DNA from: Bacteroidia bacterium
GTDB lineage: Bacteria > Bacteroidota > Bacteroidia > B-17B0 > Aurantibacillaceae
DNA: 64,000 nt
Direction of reading: 5' to 3'
NCBI GenBank assembly: GCA_022841465.1
Contig: JALHRL010000004.1
Coordinates: 50,598-114,597 of the forward strand
The position numbers and the translations under genes were made by a program. The notes below the pieces were generated by a model, which worked only from the letters and a program-made list of their open reading frames with translations, had not been told where the DNA came from and made no database searches. Positions 34,845 to 44,306 of this stretch are shown in pieces. Position 1 is the stretch's first letter; each line of letters opens with the position of its first letter.

Positions 34845-35850
34845 ACAAATTTGTATCGCGGGTACCTCCATTATTTCTATTGGAAGAAAAAATTAATTTC
34901 TTTCCATCAGGAGAAAACATTGGAAAAGCATTAAACATACTTTCTGTTGTTATTTGTTCTAAATCGCTACCATCTATATTTATCATATACAATTGAAAAT
35001 CATACCCTTTTTTACTATGATGGTTAGAAGAGAAAATAATTTTTTTACCACTTGGATGAAAAAAAGGTGCCCAATTTGCTTTTCCTAAATTGGTTATTTG
35101 CTTCATATCACTTCCATCAACATTACAGGTAAAAATCTCCATTTGGGTAGGAGCCACCAAATGCTTATCAAAATAATACTTATACTCTTTTATTTCTTCC
35201 TCTGAATTCGGACGAGAAGCTCTAAACACAAGTTTTTTACCGTCCGGCGAAAAAAACGCACCGCCATCATATCCTAATTTATTAGTGATTTGTTTTAAAT
35301 TTTTACCGTTAACATCCATCGTCCACAATTCTAAATCACCGCTTCTATCGCTTGTAAACACAATTTTATCTCCTTTTGGCGAAACAGTGGCTTCTGCATC
35401 ATAGCCTTTGGCATTGGTTAATTGCTTTACAACCGTACCATTAGCAGCCGCAACAAAAACATCAAATTCAGGATAAATGGCCCACAAATATTTACCTATT
35501 TCAGTTGGAACCGCTGGGCAGGTATCGTGTTTTAAATGGGTAGATGCATATAATACATTTTTTCCGTTGGGCATATAATAACTGCAAGTTGTACGTCCTT
35601 TACCGGTACTAATCATTTGTGGTTTATAAGAAGAATCGGCCTTGGCTAATTCCATGGTAAAAATTTGATCGCACTTTAAACCCCAAGCTTTGTTATTGCT
35701 TTGAAAAGATACAAATTTACCATTGGGTGAAAAATAAGCCTCGGCATTATCGCCACCAAAAGTAAGTTGTTTTATATTTTTAAGGTGTTTTTCTTGCGAA
35801 TGAACAATCTGAGTAATCAGAAGTAAAAGAAATAAAAATTTAATTTTCAT
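34822..35850 (-). CDS. Exported TolB-like beta-propeller protein (PD40 repeats)
   Basis: 342 residues. A signal peptide (MKIKFLFLLLLITQIVHSQ) is followed by at least five PD40/WD40-like blades: AEAYFSPNGKFVSFQS, AEATVSPKGDKIVFTSDRSG, GGAFFSPDGKKLVFRASRP, WAPFFHPSGKKIIFSSNHH, FPMFSPDGKKLIFSSNRN. Each blade is followed by a conserved DVNGKNLKQIT-like strand. The proteins resemble the C-terminal propeller of TolB but lack its N-terminal domain, so a periplasmic binding role is more likely than Tol-Pal function. The 3' end overlaps the preceding gene by 23 bases. Confidence 0.85.
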   Translation of the reverse strand: MKIKFLFLLLLITQIVHSQEKHLKNIKQLTFGGDNAEAYFSPNGKFVSFQSNNKAWGLKCDQIFTMELAKADSSYKPQMISTGKGRTTCSYYMPNGKNVLYASTHLKHDTCPAVPTEIGKYLWAIYPEFDVFVAAANGTVVKQLTNAKGYDAEATVSPKGDKIVFTSDRSGDLELWTMDVNGKNLKQITNKLGYDGGAFFSPDGKKLVFRASRPNSEEEIKEYKYYFDKHLVAPTQMEIFTCNVDGSDMKQITNLGKANWAPFFHPSGKKIIFSSNHHSKKGYDFQLYMINIDGSDLEQITTESMFNAFPMFSPDGKKLIFSSNRNNGGTRDTNLFIADWED

Positions 35851-35924
35851 AATTGAGTTTGTAAAAATACTAAAAGCAAAAGGAAGTGGCGTTAAATAGT
35901 TATAAATAGACTGTTAATAATGTT

Positions 35925-36638
35925 TTAGTCAATTTTCTTGAAACGCATTTGAAAAACGCCTATAAATGCTTCTTTAAATATTTTAGAACTCATTTTACTG
36001 GTTCCTAAAACCCTATCAACAAAGGTTATGGGCACTTCCACTAATTTAAATCCTTTACGATAGGCTGTATACTTCATTTCAATTTGAAAAGCATAACCCA
36101 TAAATTTTATGCTATCTAAATTAATACTTTCTAAAACTTTTCTTTTGTAACATTTAAACCCTGCGGTGGTATCTTTAATATTAAACCACAACACCATTCT
36201 AACGTAAACCGAGGCAAAATAGGAAAGTAATATTCGTTTCATGTCCCAGTTACTCACATTTCCCCCCTTCACATAACGCGAACCTATCGCCACGTCGGCT
36301 CCCTTTTTACAGGCATTTAATAATTTAATCAAATCATCTGGGTTATGACTAAAATCGCAATCCATTTCAAAAATATACTCGTAATTTCTTGCCAAAGCCC
36401 ACTTAAAACCATGTATATACGCGGTACCTAAACCTAATTTTCCTTTTCTTTCTTCGATAAAAAGTTGCTTGTCAAATTCGCTTTGAAGTTCCTTTACTTT
36501 AGCAGCAGTACCATCCGGTGAACCATCGTCTACTATCAGTAAATGAAATTTCTCTTCTAACGAAAATATTTTTCGAACCATTTTTTCAATGTTTTCAATT
36601 TCGTTGTAAGTTGGAATTATGATAAGGTTTTCACTCAT
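35925..36638 (-). CDS. Polyprenol-phosphate mannosyltransferase-like protein (GT2, DPM1-like)
   Basis: 237 residues. GT2 fold: LIIIPTYNEIENIEKMV, VDDGSPDGT (D37, D38), DXD-type EMDCDFSHNPDDL (D93, D95), ADVAIGSRYVKGG, KDTTAGFKCYKRKVLE and a C-terminal FVDRVLGTSKMSSKIFKEA. This is the pattern of dolichol/polyprenol-phosphate mannose synthases that load a sugar onto a lipid carrier at the inner face. It has no C-terminal membrane helix. The product could feed a GT-C enzyme such as the one at 26366. Confidence 0.88.
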   Translation of the reverse strand: MSENLIIIPTYNEIENIEKMVRKIFSLEEKFHLLIVDDGSPDGTAAKVKELQSEFDKQLFIEERKGKLGLGTAYIHGFKWALARNYEYIFEMDCDFSHNPDDLIKLLNACKKGADVAIGSRYVKGGNVSNWDMKRILLSYFASVYVRMVLWFNIKDTTAGFKCYKRKVLESINLDSIKFMGYAFQIEMKYTAYRKGFKLVEVPITFVDRVLGTSKMSSKIFKEAFIGVFQMRFKKID

Positions 36639-36813
36639 TAAAGGAGCACTAATATAGCAATTTTGAATAAATCAATACCATTACCTAATTTCCGCTGTAA
36701 CTAATAAATACAAACATAGCTTGTTAGTTAAATAAAATTAATTTACAACTTGTGTAAGTATTTAGCCTTAATTTTAGTATTAATTAGTGCTTCGTAAATA
36801 AAGGCTAAATTTA

Positions 36814-38154
36814 ATGCTTATGAAAAATTTTTTATCCTCAAAACTGTTTACCGCAATATGGAGCCTAGGTTTGGCTGCAATTATTTATTTAATTTGTCCT
36901 TCCTGCTTTAGCAAAACTACCTTGCTTATTTTACTAGGAATAGAGGTTATATTAATTAACGGCGCGCCTATAATAAGCAAATGGGCAATTATTACACATA
37001 TTTCAAGAGTGTTGGTGGGTTGTTTATTTATATTTTCAGGATTTATAAAAGCAAACGATACCCTGGGGTTTTCCTATAAACTAGAAGAGTATTTTGAGGT
37101 TTTTAAAGCAGATACCGGTTTAGGCTTGTTTGAATGGTTTGCTCATATTAGCCTACCTTTTGCTATTATTATTTGCGCCAGTGAAATTATTCTTGGAATT
37201 TTTTTACTAATTGGCTACAAACGCAACCTAACTCTTTGGCTTTTATTTGCACAAATTGCATTTTTCACTTTCCTTACATTTTACTCGGCTTGCTACAATA
37301 AAGTAACACATTGCGGTTGTTTTGGCGATTTTCTTCCTTTAAAACCATGGGAAAGTTTCTGGAAAGATATTGCATTAATGATTTTAATTACCCTTTTATT
37401 TTCAGGAAAGGAAAACATAAACGAGCTTGCTTCGCCCATGTTTATGTCAACCATGGCTTTAATTGGAGTAATTGCATCCATTTGGTTTCCAATATACACT
37501 TATCGCAACTTGCCTATTTTTGATTTCAGACCCTACAAAATTGGAAACAGTATAATTGATGGCATGAAACCCGGACCCAATTATAAAGAAGCTGTTTACA
37601 AAACATTAATGGTTTACGAAAATTTAAAAAATGGAACCAAAAAAGAAATGTTAATGGATGATTATATGAAATCTAAAATTTGGGAAGATACTTTGGTTTG
37701 GAAATACGATACCATGATAACAGAATTAGAACACGAAGCTATTGACCCTCCTAAAATCACCGATTTCACCATTAGCTCATTAGATGGTGAAAACATAACC
37801 GATTCCATTTTAGCAAATAAAGAATATAGTTTTTGGCTAATTACTTACGACTTAGCTAAAGCCGATGATGATGAAAGTTTACATGCTAAAATCAGTGATT
37901 TTTACAAATTAGCTACACAAGATAAAAAACACTTTATAGCCTTTAGCGCATCTGGTCCAAAAGAAATAGATTCATATAAGCACCAGCATAACGCCTTGTA
38001 TGATTTTGCAATGGTAGATGCCACTGTTTTAAAAACAATGGTAAGAAGCAATCCTGGATTAATGTTGATTAAAAATGGGAAAGTAGTTATGATGTGGCAT
38101 CACAATAATTTTCCTTCTTACTCTGATGTGAAACAAAAATACATGGCAAATTAA
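36814..38154 (+). CDS. BT_3928 family membrane protein with MauE/DoxX-like domain and thioredoxin-like tail
   Basis: 446 residues. About seven helices (residues 10-240) contain the DoxX/MauE-like segment: ISRVLVGCLFIFSGFIKAND and later YNKVTHCGCFGDFLPLKPWESFWKD, whose Cys-Gly-Cys is typical of MauE. The last ~130 residues look like a periplasmic thioredoxin-like domain, but it lacks a clear CxxC, suggesting redox sensing or partner binding rather than catalysis. Such BT_3928-type proteins are common in Bacteroidota, function unknown. Two start codons, 36814 and 36820, are possible. Confidence 0.78.
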   Translation: MLMKNFLSSKLFTAIWSLGLAAIIYLICPSCFSKTTLLILLGIEVILINGAPIISKWAIITHISRVLVGCLFIFSGFIKANDTLGFSYKLEEYFEVFKADTGLGLFEWFAHISLPFAIIICASEIILGIFLLIGYKRNLTLWLLFAQIAFFTFLTFYSACYNKVTHCGCFGDFLPLKPWESFWKDIALMILITLLFSGKENINELASPMFMSTMALIGVIASIWFPIYTYRNLPIFDFRPYKIGNSIIDGMKPGPNYKEAVYKTLMVYENLKNGTKKEMLMDDYMKSKIWEDTLVWKYDTMITELEHEAIDPPKITDFTISSLDGENITDSILANKEYSFWLITYDLAKADDDESLHAKISDFYKLATQDKKHFIAFSASGPKEIDSYKHQHNALYDFAMVDATVLKTMVRSNPGLMLIKNGKVVMMWHHNNFPSYSDVKQKYMAN

Positions 38155-38257
38155 GATTTAAAATAGGCAAAAAATAATTTGCATTTTATTTATGCCTTTC
38201 TATATACTTTTATTTCAATAAATCACTGCTTTTACTCAAATAAACCTCATTCATTTT

Positions 38258-38289
38258 TTTGTTTCAAATAAAAAAAATGAATAAATTTG
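38258..38289 (+). promoter_or_regulatory. Promoter of the DUF349 gene
   Basis: TTTG at 38258-38261 and TAAATTTG at 38282-38289, 20 bases apart. This is the most complete -33/-7 pair in the window. The leader is about 38 bases. Confidence 0.75.
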
Positions 38290-38331
38290 GTATACTAACA
38301 TTCGTAATAAAAACGAATTACATTTACAGCG

Positions 38332-40053
38332 ATGAAAAAAGAATTAATTTCTAAATTAGAAGAACTGCTTACAAAAGAAGCAGGTGAAGTTGCTCTTGAG
38401 GTACGTCAATTACAAAAGGAGTTTCAAAAAGTTTGGACCATAGAATTTGAAAAAGCCAAACAAACGTTTATTGAAGAAGGCGGTAAAGCAAAGGAATTTG
38501 ACTATCCGAAACAAGCAGAAGATCTCGAATTTGAGAAATTGCTGGATAAATTTAAAGCTTTAAAAAAGCAAAGCGACGAAAAGCTTTTAAAAGAACAAGA
38601 CAAAAATCTTGAAATAAGGTTAGAAATCATTTCTAAAATAAAGGATTTGAGTCAGCTTAGCGAAAACGTTGGCGCTGCCATAAAAAAACTACAAGAATTA
38701 CAAAACCAATGGAAAGCAACGGGTGCTGTTTCTTCTCATAAATACAAGGAAATTCAAAGCGATTACAGCAAAGCGGTTGAAGAGTTTTATTACAACTTAA
38801 AAATTTATCGCGATTTACAAGAACATGATTTAAAGAGAAATTATGAATTAAAATTAGAAATTCTTGAAAAAATAAAGAACCTTCAAAATACAGATAAAGC
38901 AAAAGAAGCTGAACATTCTATTAAAACATTTAGAAACGAATGGGATGAAGTTGGCCCCGTACCAAATGAAAAATGGGAAGAATTGAAATTAGCTTACAAA
39001 AATGCGCTTGATGAAACGTATGCTAAAATCAAATCATACTACAAAGGAATTGAAGAAAAGAAAGAGAATAATTTAAAAGCAAAGCAAGAGTTAATTGAAA
39101 AACTTAAAGATTTTATTTCAAATATTGATTTAAAATCGGCAACACAATGGAACTCAAAAACCGAAGAAATAATAAAAATTCAAAACGATTGGAAAAACAT
39201 TGGGCGTACAACCGAAAAGGAAAATGAAAAAATTTGGGCAGAATTCCGAAACTTATGTGATAGTTTTTTTGACGCTAAAAAAACATTTTTTGCTTCGTTA
39301 AATGAAAAATTCGCAGAAAACAGGAAAATTAAATTGGCTCTGATTCAAAAAGCAGAAGAACTTCAAAACAGTACCGATTGGCAAAAAACAGGAGCTCAAT
39401 TAATTAAATTGCAAGAAGAATGGAAAAAACATCCTGCTAACGGTGATAAAGAAGAACCAAAACTTTTTGCAAGATTCAGAAAAGCTTGTAATGCCTTTTT
39501 TGATTCTAAAAAAGGATTTTATGAAAACCAAGACGCTTCATTTGAAGGTAATTTAAAAATGAAAGAAGAAATACTTTCAAAGCTAAATACATTTCAGTTA
39601 GGCTCCGATTTAAACGCAAACAGAGATGCTTTACGAAACTTCTCTAAAGAATGGAATGATTCCGGAATGGTTCCTTTTAAAGAGAAAAAAAGAGTAAATG
39701 AGGCGTTTTATAACAAATTAGATGAGTTATATAACCTGTTAGACATTAACAAGAAAGAAAAAGCAACTTTACAATATCAATCTAAAATAGACAGATTGTT
39801 ATCTTCTGAAAGCCCTAAAGATGCCCTAAGTAAGGAAGCAGATTATTTAAAGAAATTAATAGACGAAGTAAATAACTCTATCCGCACTTACGAAAATAAT
39901 TTAGGTTTCTTTAAATATGCCAAAGGAGATAATCCTTTATTAAAGGAAGTTGAAGAAAAAATAAATACCGAAAAACAAAAGATGGAAGAAATTTCTTCTA
40001 AACGAAAAAAAGTAATTGAAGAACTTGCTAAATTAAGAGAACCTGCCAACTAA
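38332..40053 (+). CDS. DUF349 repeat protein
   Basis: 573 residues, highly charged, all-helical. At least five DUF349 repeats of about 70-80 residues: each has a helix ending in LQNQWKATGAV, FRNEWDEVGPVP, IQNDWKNIGRTTEK, LQEEWKKHP, or FSKEWNDSGMVPFK, followed by AFRNLCDSFFDAKK-type helices. A short coiled coil closes the protein. DUF349 domains are seen in RNA- or ribosome-linked and stress proteins in some bacteria, but no fixed function is known to me. It has its own promoter and bidirectional terminator, so it is a single-gene unit. Confidence 0.88.
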   Translation: MKKELISKLEELLTKEAGEVALEVRQLQKEFQKVWTIEFEKAKQTFIEEGGKAKEFDYPKQAEDLEFEKLLDKFKALKKQSDEKLLKEQDKNLEIRLEIISKIKDLSQLSENVGAAIKKLQELQNQWKATGAVSSHKYKEIQSDYSKAVEEFYYNLKIYRDLQEHDLKRNYELKLEILEKIKNLQNTDKAKEAEHSIKTFRNEWDEVGPVPNEKWEELKLAYKNALDETYAKIKSYYKGIEEKKENNLKAKQELIEKLKDFISNIDLKSATQWNSKTEEIIKIQNDWKNIGRTTEKENEKIWAEFRNLCDSFFDAKKTFFASLNEKFAENRKIKLALIQKAEELQNSTDWQKTGAQLIKLQEEWKKHPANGDKEEPKLFARFRKACNAFFDSKKGFYENQDASFEGNLKMKEEILSKLNTFQLGSDLNANRDALRNFSKEWNDSGMVPFKEKKRVNEAFYNKLDELYNLLDINKKEKATLQYQSKIDRLLSSESPKDALSKEADYLKKLIDEVNNSIRTYENNLGFFKYAKGDNPLLKEVEEKINTEKQKMEEISSKRKKVIEELAKLREPAN

Positions 40054-40076
40054 GAAAACGTTTAATTAACTTAAAT

Positions 40077-40104
40077 AAAAAAGCTCCGTTAGCGGAGCTT
40101 TTTT
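40077..40104. terminator. Bidirectional terminator between the DUF349 and BNR genes
   Basis: AAAAAAGCTCCG (40077-40088), loop TTAG, CGGAGCTTTTTT (40093-40104): perfect 12-bp stem with an A-run on one side and a T-run on the other. Confidence 0.85.
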
Positions 40105-40122
40105 ATTTATATAAAATCTAGT

Positions 40123-43100
40123 TTAATCTTTTATCAACTTTATCATTTTAACCTCCCCCACTTCCGGCTTAAGTTTTAAATAGTAAACCCCATTACTAAC
40201 TTCCGATAAATCTATTTGCTGTGTATTAAGTTTAGCATTAAAGTTTAAACTTTTAACATCAATTAATTTACCATTCATATCTATAACCTCTACCAATAGT
40301 GAAATTTCATTAGCACTATTTATTTGCAAGGTTACATTTTTACTGGCCGGATTTGGAAACACATAATAATTAACTCCCATACCGTTTATGTTTACTAAAC
40401 CGGTACAAGATGTAACAACAATATTTATTGTGTTACTATTTACACATCCGTTTGCATTTACACCGGTAATGGTATAAATAGTGTTTGCTGCGGGAGAAAT
40501 AACTACACTTGATCCTGTTAAGTTCCCCGGATTCCAGGTATACGAAACACCGCCCGTTGCTGTTAATGTTCCTGTTTCACCCAAACAAAGCAAGCTGTTG
40601 CTGGAAGATGAATTAATGGTAGGCAAAGGATTAACATTTAAAGTATAAGAAGTAGCTTTTTTACAACCATTACTTCCTGTACCTGTTACCGTATAAATAG
40701 TATTCACTGTTGGGCTTACCACAACCGAAGCTGCGTTAGAAGAAGTGCTCCATGTGTACGAACTTGCACCCGAAGCAGTTAAAGTAATTGAATTACCTGC
40801 ACAAAGTGCATTGGTGCCGCTAATAACCACGTTGGGTAAGGCTAAGGTATTAACCGTTGATGTACGTATTGCTTTACATCCATTAACAGCGGTTCCGGTA
40901 ACAGTATAAACCGAATTTACAGCCGGAGTATAAATTGCAGTTGCTGAAGTTCCGCCTCCATTACTCCAACTATAAGTAGAAGCTCCACTGGCTGTTATTG
41001 TTGCCGGAGAACCTGCACATACGGTTTGAGAAGTTGCACTTAAATTTACAGTAGGGCTTGCTATTATGTTTAATGTTTGTGTAGAAATAGTACCCGGTCC
41101 TACCGTATTACTTGATTGCATAGCCACTACATATGATCCTGCGTTGGTAAAATTAATTAAAGGATTTTGTGATGTTGGTGTATTAATCGTAACCCCTGCA
41201 GAAGGTGTTACAGTCCAACTCCAGCTGGTTGGCCCATTCGTTGAATTATCATTAAACTGTAAATTTGTATTGGTACATAAATTAGAAGCAACTGAAAAAG
41301 AAGTAACAGGTGCCGCTAACGCAACCACATCTACTTCCCAAACACCACGCCCGTATGTTGCGGCCCTTATCTTAGTTGGGTTTGCCGGAGAAATTTCCAT
41401 GTCTGCAATTGGTACATTAGGTAAACCCGCATTATAGATTGTCCAATTTGCCGATAAATTGTCTCGGTAATAAACCCCAACATCCATTCCAATGTAAATC
41501 ATATCGTTTCCACCATTGGGGTCGTAAACAACAGTATTTGCAGGAATATTAGGCAAGGTATTGGTAATATTGGTCCAACTTGTTCCACCATTTGTTGTTT
41601 TAAACACCTTATTGGCCGCAGAATATCCGCTACAAACTACCCATGCGGTATTAGGGTCGGTTGACTTAATTGCAATGTATTCCATTTGAACTGTTCCAAC
41701 AGGTAAACCACTGTTTACAGCAGCCCACGACGTGCCTCCATTAGTTGTTTTATATATTCCTGTTGAACCATGAATAACATATATTACCTGGTTGTTAGAA
41801 GGTGCTATAGCAAATTCATAAACGCCTTGTGTTGTATTCCCGGGAATGGCAGCTAATTGTGTCCAACTGGTTCCTTGATTTGTTGATCTCCATAAATTAT
41901 TTCGGGATCCATAAATTGTATTAGCAACCTGAGGATCTTGTTTCCAAGGAGAAACCCAGTAAGTTCCGCCACTTAATCCGCTCGTTGCAGATGACCAACT
42001 TGTACCACCATTCGTTGATTTTACATATCCTCCATTTGGTGTAGATGCAAATAAATTATTATCATTCGTTCTGTCAATAAAACAATCCATACCATCTCCC
42101 GGATATCTGGCAAGGTATTGTGTACCTGTATATAAATTAGAACCATTATCCTGATGTCCTGTCATCCATCTTGCGGAAGAAAGTGCCGATAAACCAATAC
42201 GATAAATTTGTGCAATATTTCTATTTGCAGTAATATCTGTCCATGATGTTCCGGTATGATAATAAACTCCTCCATCATTCGTAGAATACAAAACTCCATC
42301 TGATCTATAATCTAAATCATGCACATCGGCATGAACATAAGGAGGGTTTGCAACAGTACTATTCCAGCAACCAATACACGTCCATGCTGCACCCCCATTT
42401 GTACTGCGCCAATGGTTAACACCACCAACAACAACAATATCCTTATTTGTTGGAGAAACTGCAATTGCCAAATCGTACCAACCTTGTCCGCCACCGGATG
42501 TGCCGGAACAACTGTTGGCTAAAATATCCGGTGAGGTTGACATCACTGTAAATGAAGTTCCGCTGCTACTAGAACGATATAATCCACCAAAACCATTAGA
42601 CGAATTTGCACGAATTACATAAACATAATTTGCATCTGCCGCAGTTACTGCAATATTTAATCTTGCAGAACCACTTGTTGGAATTCCTGAAGAAATTTGC
42701 GTAAAAGTATCGCCTCCGTTAGTAGAAAGCCAAAAAGAAGAATTAGTAGATGCATACACTGTATTTGGGTCGCCGGGTTTAAATTCAACATCAAATGTGT
42801 TCATATTACTTGTTTCTAAAGTCCACGAAACTGCAGCGTTGTTTGTACGATAAACACCTCCATTTGTAGCGGCAATTAATATTTGAGGATTAGTTGGATG
42901 TATGATAAGTCTTCTTATTAAAAAATTTGAAGAAACATTATAATTTAACCCGGTTGCATTCCAGGTTGCCCCGCCATCTGTTGATTTTAATACGCCAATA
43001 CTTCTGGTATCACCTGCATATCCATCTCCTGTAGCTAAATACATAATATTTGTATTAGTTGGATCAATAGCTAAATCTGTACATCCTATTACCCCTAGAC

Positions 43101-43632
43101 TGTTGGTGTTGGTTGACCAAGTTGCACCATTATCGGTTGTTTTCCATAATCCGCCGGCAGGTGCACCTACCCAAAATGTATTAATGTTTGTTGGATGAAA
43201 CGTAATAAAATTATCACGGCCAGCTTTTCGGGGTAAACCATTGGTAGCAGAACCAGTCATAGCTCCCATGGGGCCAATAGCAGTCCAAGTAGAAGAAGCT
43301 ATTTGGTTATTGCTTTCAAATTTACTTTCGCTATGTGTTTGATTAGATTCATTAGCATTTAAATAAGCTTGAAAATTTTCCCCGGTTTTTGCTAATAAGG
43401 ATAAATCGCCTGAAGGATAAACTCTGGGTTCTACAAAATATTCCCATCGCTTAAAGGGCTTGTAACCATTACCCGGAACATTCACATCTTTATCTTTCCA
43501 ATATTCATTAAATGCTTTTTGAATATCGTAAAAATTCGCGTTTGGTTCGCTTTTCAAATCAACCCAACTTTGCTGAGCATTTGTTGCTAGGTTAACAAAT
43601 ATTAAACATAGAATAAGGTAGCCTTTTTTCAT
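40123..43632 (-). CDS. T9SS-exported BNR/sortilin-type propeller protein with Ig-like repeats
   Basis: 1169 residues. After a signal peptide (MKKGYLILCLIFVNLATNAQ) come many BNR-type repeats (about 130-780) marked by WKTTDNGATWSTN, LKSTDGGATWNATG, YRSSSSGTSFTV, KSTNGGTSWSSA, as in sortilin/VPS10-like propellers. A PKD-like domain (FSVASNLCTNTNLQFNDNS) and three Ig-like repeats (SVYTVTGTAVNGC and copies) follow. The last ~85 residues are a T9SS type-A sorting domain (VFPNPASKNVTLQIN...). It is thus a large cell-surface or secreted protein; adhesion or glycan binding is plausible, no catalytic residues of a sialidase are evident. Confidence 0.88.
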   Translation of the reverse strand: MKKGYLILCLIFVNLATNAQQSWVDLKSEPNANFYDIQKAFNEYWKDKDVNVPGNGYKPFKRWEYFVEPRVYPSGDLSLLAKTGENFQAYLNANESNQTHSESKFESNNQIASSTWTAIGPMGAMTGSATNGLPRKAGRDNFITFHPTNINTFWVGAPAGGLWKTTDNGATWSTNTNSLGVIGCTDLAIDPTNTNIMYLATGDGYAGDTRSIGVLKSTDGGATWNATGLNYNVSSNFLIRRLIIHPTNPQILIAATNGGVYRTNNAAVSWTLETSNMNTFDVEFKPGDPNTVYASTNSSFWLSTNGGDTFTQISSGIPTSGSARLNIAVTAADANYVYVIRANSSNGFGGLYRSSSSGTSFTVMSTSPDILANSCSGTSGGGQGWYDLAIAVSPTNKDIVVVGGVNHWRSTNGGAAWTCIGCWNSTVANPPYVHADVHDLDYRSDGVLYSTNDGGVYYHTGTSWTDITANRNIAQIYRIGLSALSSARWMTGHQDNGSNLYTGTQYLARYPGDGMDCFIDRTNDNNLFASTPNGGYVKSTNGGTSWSSATSGLSGGTYWVSPWKQDPQVANTIYGSRNNLWRSTNQGTSWTQLAAIPGNTTQGVYEFAIAPSNNQVIYVIHGSTGIYKTTNGGTSWAAVNSGLPVGTVQMEYIAIKSTDPNTAWVVCSGYSAANKVFKTTNGGTSWTNITNTLPNIPANTVVYDPNGGNDMIYIGMDVGVYYRDNLSANWTIYNAGLPNVPIADMEISPANPTKIRAATYGRGVWEVDVVALAAPVTSFSVASNLCTNTNLQFNDNSTNGPTSWSWTVTPSAGVTINTPTSQNPLINFTNAGSYVVAMQSSNTVGPGTISTQTLNIIASPTVNLSATSQTVCAGSPATITASGASTYSWSNGGGTSATAIYTPAVNSVYTVTGTAVNGCKAIRTSTVNTLALPNVVISGTNALCAGNSITLTASGASSYTWSTSSNAASVVVSPTVNTIYTVTGTGSNGCKKATSYTLNVNPLPTINSSSSNSLLCLGETGTLTATGGVSYTWNPGNLTGSSVVISPAANTIYTITGVNANGCVNSNTINIVVTSCTGLVNINGMGVNYYVFPNPASKNVTLQINSANEISLLVEVIDMNGKLIDVKSLNFNAKLNTQQIDLSEVSNGVYYLKLKPEVGEVKMIKLIKD

Positions 43633-43753
43633 TTATTTTAATTTTAGTTGTTTGCATTAATACAAGTTCAATATAGTAATGTTAGTAAAAAATAATTATA
43701 AAAACAACCTCACTTTTTAAAGAAATGTTTGCAAATAATACTAATTTGGACAC

Positions 43754-44245
43754 ATGAAATTTTATTTAAAATATTTAGTCTTGTTTTTCTTGTGTAGCTT
43801 TTTATTGTTTGCGTGTAAACAAAATAAACAAACTGTTTCGCTAACATACTTTCAACCCTACTGCGGTGGCGCACGTCCTACCGAAGAAATGGAAAAAGAT
43901 GCAGCTACACCAAAACCATACACTTCCAAAAAAATTATTCTTGTATCAGAAAATGGAAAGGTTTCAAATTGCGAAACAGATGAAAAAGGCAATCTGAATT
44001 TAAAGCTTAAGGATGGTGTTTACAAATTATACGAACCCTGGAAATTTAACAAAACAACTCCTAATGGATCCGATTTAAAAAAATTTGACCCTAATTGTAT
44101 CAACAATGAATGGAGTAAAGAATTTTGCATCATCGAAATTAAAGGAAATAAGGCCCAAATGAAAGAAGTTTATCCATTAATTAATTTTTGTGAGCACGAT
44201 TTGCCTTGCTTAATAGAATCGCACAAACCTCCCATGCGCGAATAA
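43754..44245 (+). CDS. Lipoprotein of unknown function
   Basis: 163 residues with a lipoprotein signal: hydrophobic MKFYLKYLVLFFLCSFLLFAC, lipobox LFAC. The mature part has LTYFQPYCGGARPTEEMEKDA and several more cysteines (CETD, CINNEWSKEFC, NFCEHDLPC), so disulphides are likely. I do not recognise the family. It lies just upstream of, and on the same strand as, the copper-monooxygenase fusion, 61 bp apart. Confidence 0.72.
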   Translation: MKFYLKYLVLFFLCSFLLFACKQNKQTVSLTYFQPYCGGARPTEEMEKDAATPKPYTSKKIILVSENGKVSNCETDEKGNLNLKLKDGVYKLYEPWKFNKTTPNGSDLKKFDPNCINNEWSKEFCIIEIKGNKAQMKEVYPLINFCEHDLPCLIESHKPPMRE

Positions 44246-44306
44246 ATTAAATTGTTAAAACAAAAATTCATTAATTAATTGTATATTAGTTAAAATTTAT
44301 TGCCCC

